Of a stretch of 64,000 nt of DNA, positions 61,781 through 64,000 are shown piece by piece (the first letter of the stretch is position 1; the number at the start of each line of letters is the position of its first letter). The notes beneath the pieces are model-generated. The model made no database searches, was not told the origin of the DNA, and saw only the letters and a list, made by a program, of their open reading frames with translations. This stretch comes from an uncultured Flavobacteriales bacterium (GTDB lineage: Bacteria; Bacteroidota; Bacteroidia; Flavobacteriales_G; Salibacteraceae), in NCBI GenBank assembly GCA_943788725.1, contig CALSRJ010000005.1, forward strand, positions 186,001-250,000. The letters run 5' to 3'. The translations under genes were made by a program, and so were the position numbers.

Positions 61781-62616
61781 GGCTTTTCGTTGAAGAAGTG
61801 GACATCCCGTTGAGGGAAAGGAATGCGAACGTGCTTTTCACGGAACTGGGCATCGATTTCGAAGCGTAATTCGCTTCGCACAAATTCAATCTCCCATGAA
61901 TTACGCGCCCAAAAGAAGACCTCAAAGTCAAGGCTAGAGTCTCCAAAATTCTTGAACTGCACCTTGACGGGCATGTTCTGGTCTACCGCTGGATTCTTCT
62001 TCACGATGTCTGTTAGGATATCACGGACCAAGGCAGTGTCTGACCCATATGCTACACCCACTTTTACGTTGAATCGCGTGAGGTCATCCATGGTGGTCCA
62101 GTTGATCACGTTGTCTGAAACCAACTTGCTGTTCGGAACGATCATGGTGATGCCATCGCGCGTCTTGATCTTGCTCGTTCGAAAATCGATCTCGATGATC
62201 CGGCCGACGGTATTGTTGAACTCCACGATGTCGCCCACCTTCACCGTGCCTCCGAAAAGCAGGATGAGTCCGCTGGTGAAGTCGTTGAAGATCTGTTGAA
62301 TGCCCAATCCAACGCCGACCAATAAGGCGGCAGAACCAGCGAGCAGAAGCGTAAGGTCAACGCCGACCGTTTCCAGTACGATGGCGGTAGAGGTAGTGTA
62401 AGCGAAGTAGGCGGCCAATTTTTCGAGCGCGTACAATGTGCTGCGCTCCATCCAATCCCTCCGCTTGATACTGCGGTCGATGAAAACGCGGAAGATTTTC
62501 AAGGTGACCCAAGTGGCGAAGTAGATGATGATGATCAAGCCTACGTTGAATACCGTCAGTGAGAAATCCTTGTAGCCAAAGATTTCGAATTCGATTATGG
62601 CTTGTATCCTTTCCAT
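61777..62616 (-). CDS. Small-conductance mechanosensitive channel (MscS family)
   Basis: A 279-residue MscS-type channel. Two N-terminal membrane segments (FNVGLIIIIYFATWVTLKIF; LAAYFAYTTSTAIVLETVG) precede the pore helix (LLLAGSAALLVGVGLGIQQI) and the cytoplasmic beta domain (GDIVEFNNTVGRIIEIDFRT). The length matches the minimal MscS form. It relieves turgor at osmotic down-shock. The ATG at 62616 shares a base with the dnaG stop, so it is coupled to the primase gene, and its stop overlaps the next gene. Confidence 0.93.
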   Translation of the reverse strand: MERIQAIIEFEIFGYKDFSLTVFNVGLIIIIYFATWVTLKIFRVFIDRSIKRRDWMERSTLYALEKLAAYFAYTTSTAIVLETVGVDLTLLLAGSAALLVGVGLGIQQIFNDFTSGLILLFGGTVKVGDIVEFNNTVGRIIEIDFRTSKIKTRDGITMIVPNSKLVSDNVINWTTMDDLTRFNVKVGVAYGSDTALVRDILTDIVKKNPAVDQNMPVKVQFKNFGDSSLDFEVFFWARNSWEIEFVRSELRFEIDAQFREKHVRIPFPQRDVHFFNEKP

Positions 62617-64000
62617 CAATGCAATACGGTTCTGCCGAGTTTCTTGTTGATCTCACGCTTGATGCTTTCCAGCTTCATTTGGCGCATGAGGAATTGTGTA
62701 GCGTCAGCTCCTAGTAGGGTCTGTTCTTTCAAGGCTTCTTGATTTTCCTTGAGCATGCGTTTTACGCGTTTGTCCTTGTATGCGTAGATCGATTCAAGCA
62801 CGGCCCGGCGGAGTTTCTTTTCTTCTGGCATCACAATGATCTCTTTTCGCTCCCAGTTGTCAAGGTTGTAAGGAAAGCTCATCATATCCACAAACAGTTC
62901 GCGCAGCGCGTCGTTTTCGTGGTTGATGAAGGTGTTGACCTGGAGCTTTTCGTGCTGATCCATGTGCTTGGAAAGGGCCTCGAAGAGATTCCTGAGTGAT
63001 TGGTTTTCGAAGTACAGTTCATCTTGTTCAATTTCGTTCAAAAGGAAATCAATCACATTGATGGCTTCTGGTTCGGGTTGATCCTCTTCCACCTTATCCT
63101 CCAAGGTGAAGGTATGGTCGTGGTAATTGATCATGATCCGCAGGATGTCGCGCTCTTGAAATTCTAAGGTGTCTTCAGCAAATTTCTTTTCCTCGATGAA
63201 CGAGGATTCAATGACTGGCGGTTCTGGAAATTCATCTTCCCTGTGGTTGGATGAGCGGAAACGTTGCTTGTGTTGCTTGCGCAGCGACTTGTTCAGTTCT
63301 GAGATCAGCGCCTTTTCGGAGACGTGCATCAGCTTGCTGCACTCGGTGATGTAGATCGACCGCAGAATGGTATCGGGGATCAGGGCGATGCTGTCAACCA
63401 TGGTATGGATCACCTCATTGGTCTTAATGGGGTCGCCGTGGGCATCCTTCATCAAAAGATCCGCCTTAAAGACTATGAAATCGCGCGCATTGTCTTTCAA
63501 GTACTCCTTGATTTCGATGCGGTCGTGTTCCTTGCTGAACGTGTCGGGGTCATGCCCATCGGGCAAAAGGACCACCTTCACATTTACGCCTTGTTCTAGG
63601 ATGATGTCGATACCGCGCAAGCTTGCTTTGATGCCTGCGGGGTCGCCATCGTAGACCAAGGTTACCGTCTTTGTATAGCGCGATACGAGCTTGATCTGAT
63701 CTTTGGTGAGCGCCGTTCCAGAAGAGGCAACGGTATTTTCAATCCCTTTTTGGTGAAAGGCGATGACGTCTGTATAGCCTTCAACCAGATAGACATTCTC
63801 CTCCTTCGCAATGGATTGCTTGGCGAAGTAGATGCCGTAGAGCGTGCTACTCTTATCGTAGATGGCATTCTCCGGGGAGTTGATGTACTTCGGAATGTTC
63901 TTGTCTGCCTTGAGCGTGCGACCACCAAATCCGATTACCCTTCCGCTCAGGTTGTGGATCGGAAAAATGACGCGGCCTTTGTACCCGTCGTACTTCCTCC
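62616..64000 (-). CDS. dnaG: DNA primase, C-terminal part (cut by window edge)
   Basis: The minus-strand frame is open from the window edge at 64000 to a stop at 62616, about 461 residues, lacking the N-terminal zinc-binding domain. The first visible residues, RVIFPIHNLSGRVIGFGGRT, are the conserved DnaG core. The TOPRIM motifs follow: VYLVEGYTDVIAF with the metal-binding Glu and VYDGDPAGIKASLRG. The remaining C-terminal half is the helical helicase-binding region. It makes RNA primers at the replication fork. Here it heads an operon with mscS and three small genes. Confidence 0.95.
   Translation of the reverse strand, partial: RKYDGYKGRVIFPIHNLSGRVIGFGGRTLKADKNIPKYINSPENAIYDKSSTLYGIYFAKQSIAKEENVYLVEGYTDVIAFHQKGIENTVASSGTALTKDQIKLVSRYTKTVTLVYDGDPAGIKASLRGIDIILEQGVNVKVVLLPDGHDPDTFSKEHDRIEIKEYLKDNARDFIVFKADLLMKDAHGDPIKTNEVIHTMVDSIALIPDTILRSIYITECSKLMHVSEKALISELNKSLRKQHKQRFRSSNHREDEFPEPPVIESSFIEEKKFAEDTLEFQERDILRIMINYHDHTFTLEDKVEEDQPEPEAINVIDFLLNEIEQDELYFENQSLRNLFEALSKHMDQHEKLQVNTFINHENDALRELFVDMMSFPYNLDNWERKEIIVMPEEKKLRRAVLESIYAYKDKRVKRMLKENQEALKEQTLLGADATQFLMRQMKLESIKREINKKLGRTVLH

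Noticed and set aside
1-64000. CRISPR arrays, tRNA or rRNA genes, insertion sequences and integrases
   Set aside because: I looked for regularly spaced repeats, cloverleaf-like segments and transposase motifs and saw none. A tRNA scan would settle the RNA genes.

Overview
The window is chromosomal DNA from a member of the Bacteroidota, most likely a marine-type Flavobacteriales relative. The evidence is two SusC/SusD pairs, three proteins with C-terminal type IX secretion (T9SS) sorting domains, many short lipoproteins, NrtR-type (Nudix-derived) sugar regulators and Bacteroidota-style promoters (TTTG, about 20 bases, TAnnTTTG). The species cannot be named from the sequence. No rRNA, tRNA, CRISPR array, transposase or phage gene was found.

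Layout. 1-580: two small unknown genes. 724-5313: aspS, a ClC channel and pfkA in a tight row. 5348-5415: a long perfect palindrome. 5563-7962: tyrosine catabolism (HPPD, homogentisate dioxygenase). 8119-10021: an unknown secreted protein next to fructose-1,6-bisphosphatase. 10086-25341: a beta-glucan (probably laminarin) utilization locus. Its minus arm is SusC, SusD, a PKD surface lipoprotein, a GH16 glucanase and a T9SS protein with three tandem modules. Its plus arm is an NrtR-type regulator, a clan GH-A glycosidase, a sodium/solute symporter and a GH3 beta-glucosidase, all overlapping. 25427-30190: a Kunitz-domain lipoprotein, mfd, a non-coding repeat region and a YqaA-like membrane protein.

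30289-57025 is a large alpha-glucan and glucose island. It holds a complete Entner-Doudoroff operon (zwf-pgl-edd-eda), a T9SS-exported GH13 amylase, a second NrtR-type regulator, and a plus-strand operon of gap, a sugar kinase, beta-phosphoglucomutase, GH65 maltose phosphorylase, two GH13 lipoproteins and an MFS sugar porter. The opposing operon is SusC, SusD, a SusA-like GH13 and an esterase, and a small T9SS protein diverges from it. A 23-base palindrome, CTWAGTGT-N7-ACACTAAG with small deviations, occurs at four places: upstream of zwf, of the amylase, between the regulator and gap, and between susC and the small T9SS protein. I read these as the operators of the regulator at 37766-38473. 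Starch capture, maltodextrin phosphorolysis, the Entner-Doudoroff pathway and a dedicated GAPDH would then form one local regulon. This is the strongest candidate for an undescribed system here.

57103-64000: a run of three small lipoprotein genes, an ALDH7-type aldehyde dehydrogenase, and an operon that starts in dnaG (cut by the window edge) and continues through mscS, two tandem paralogous secreted proteins and an alpha/beta hydrolase, every junction overlapping.
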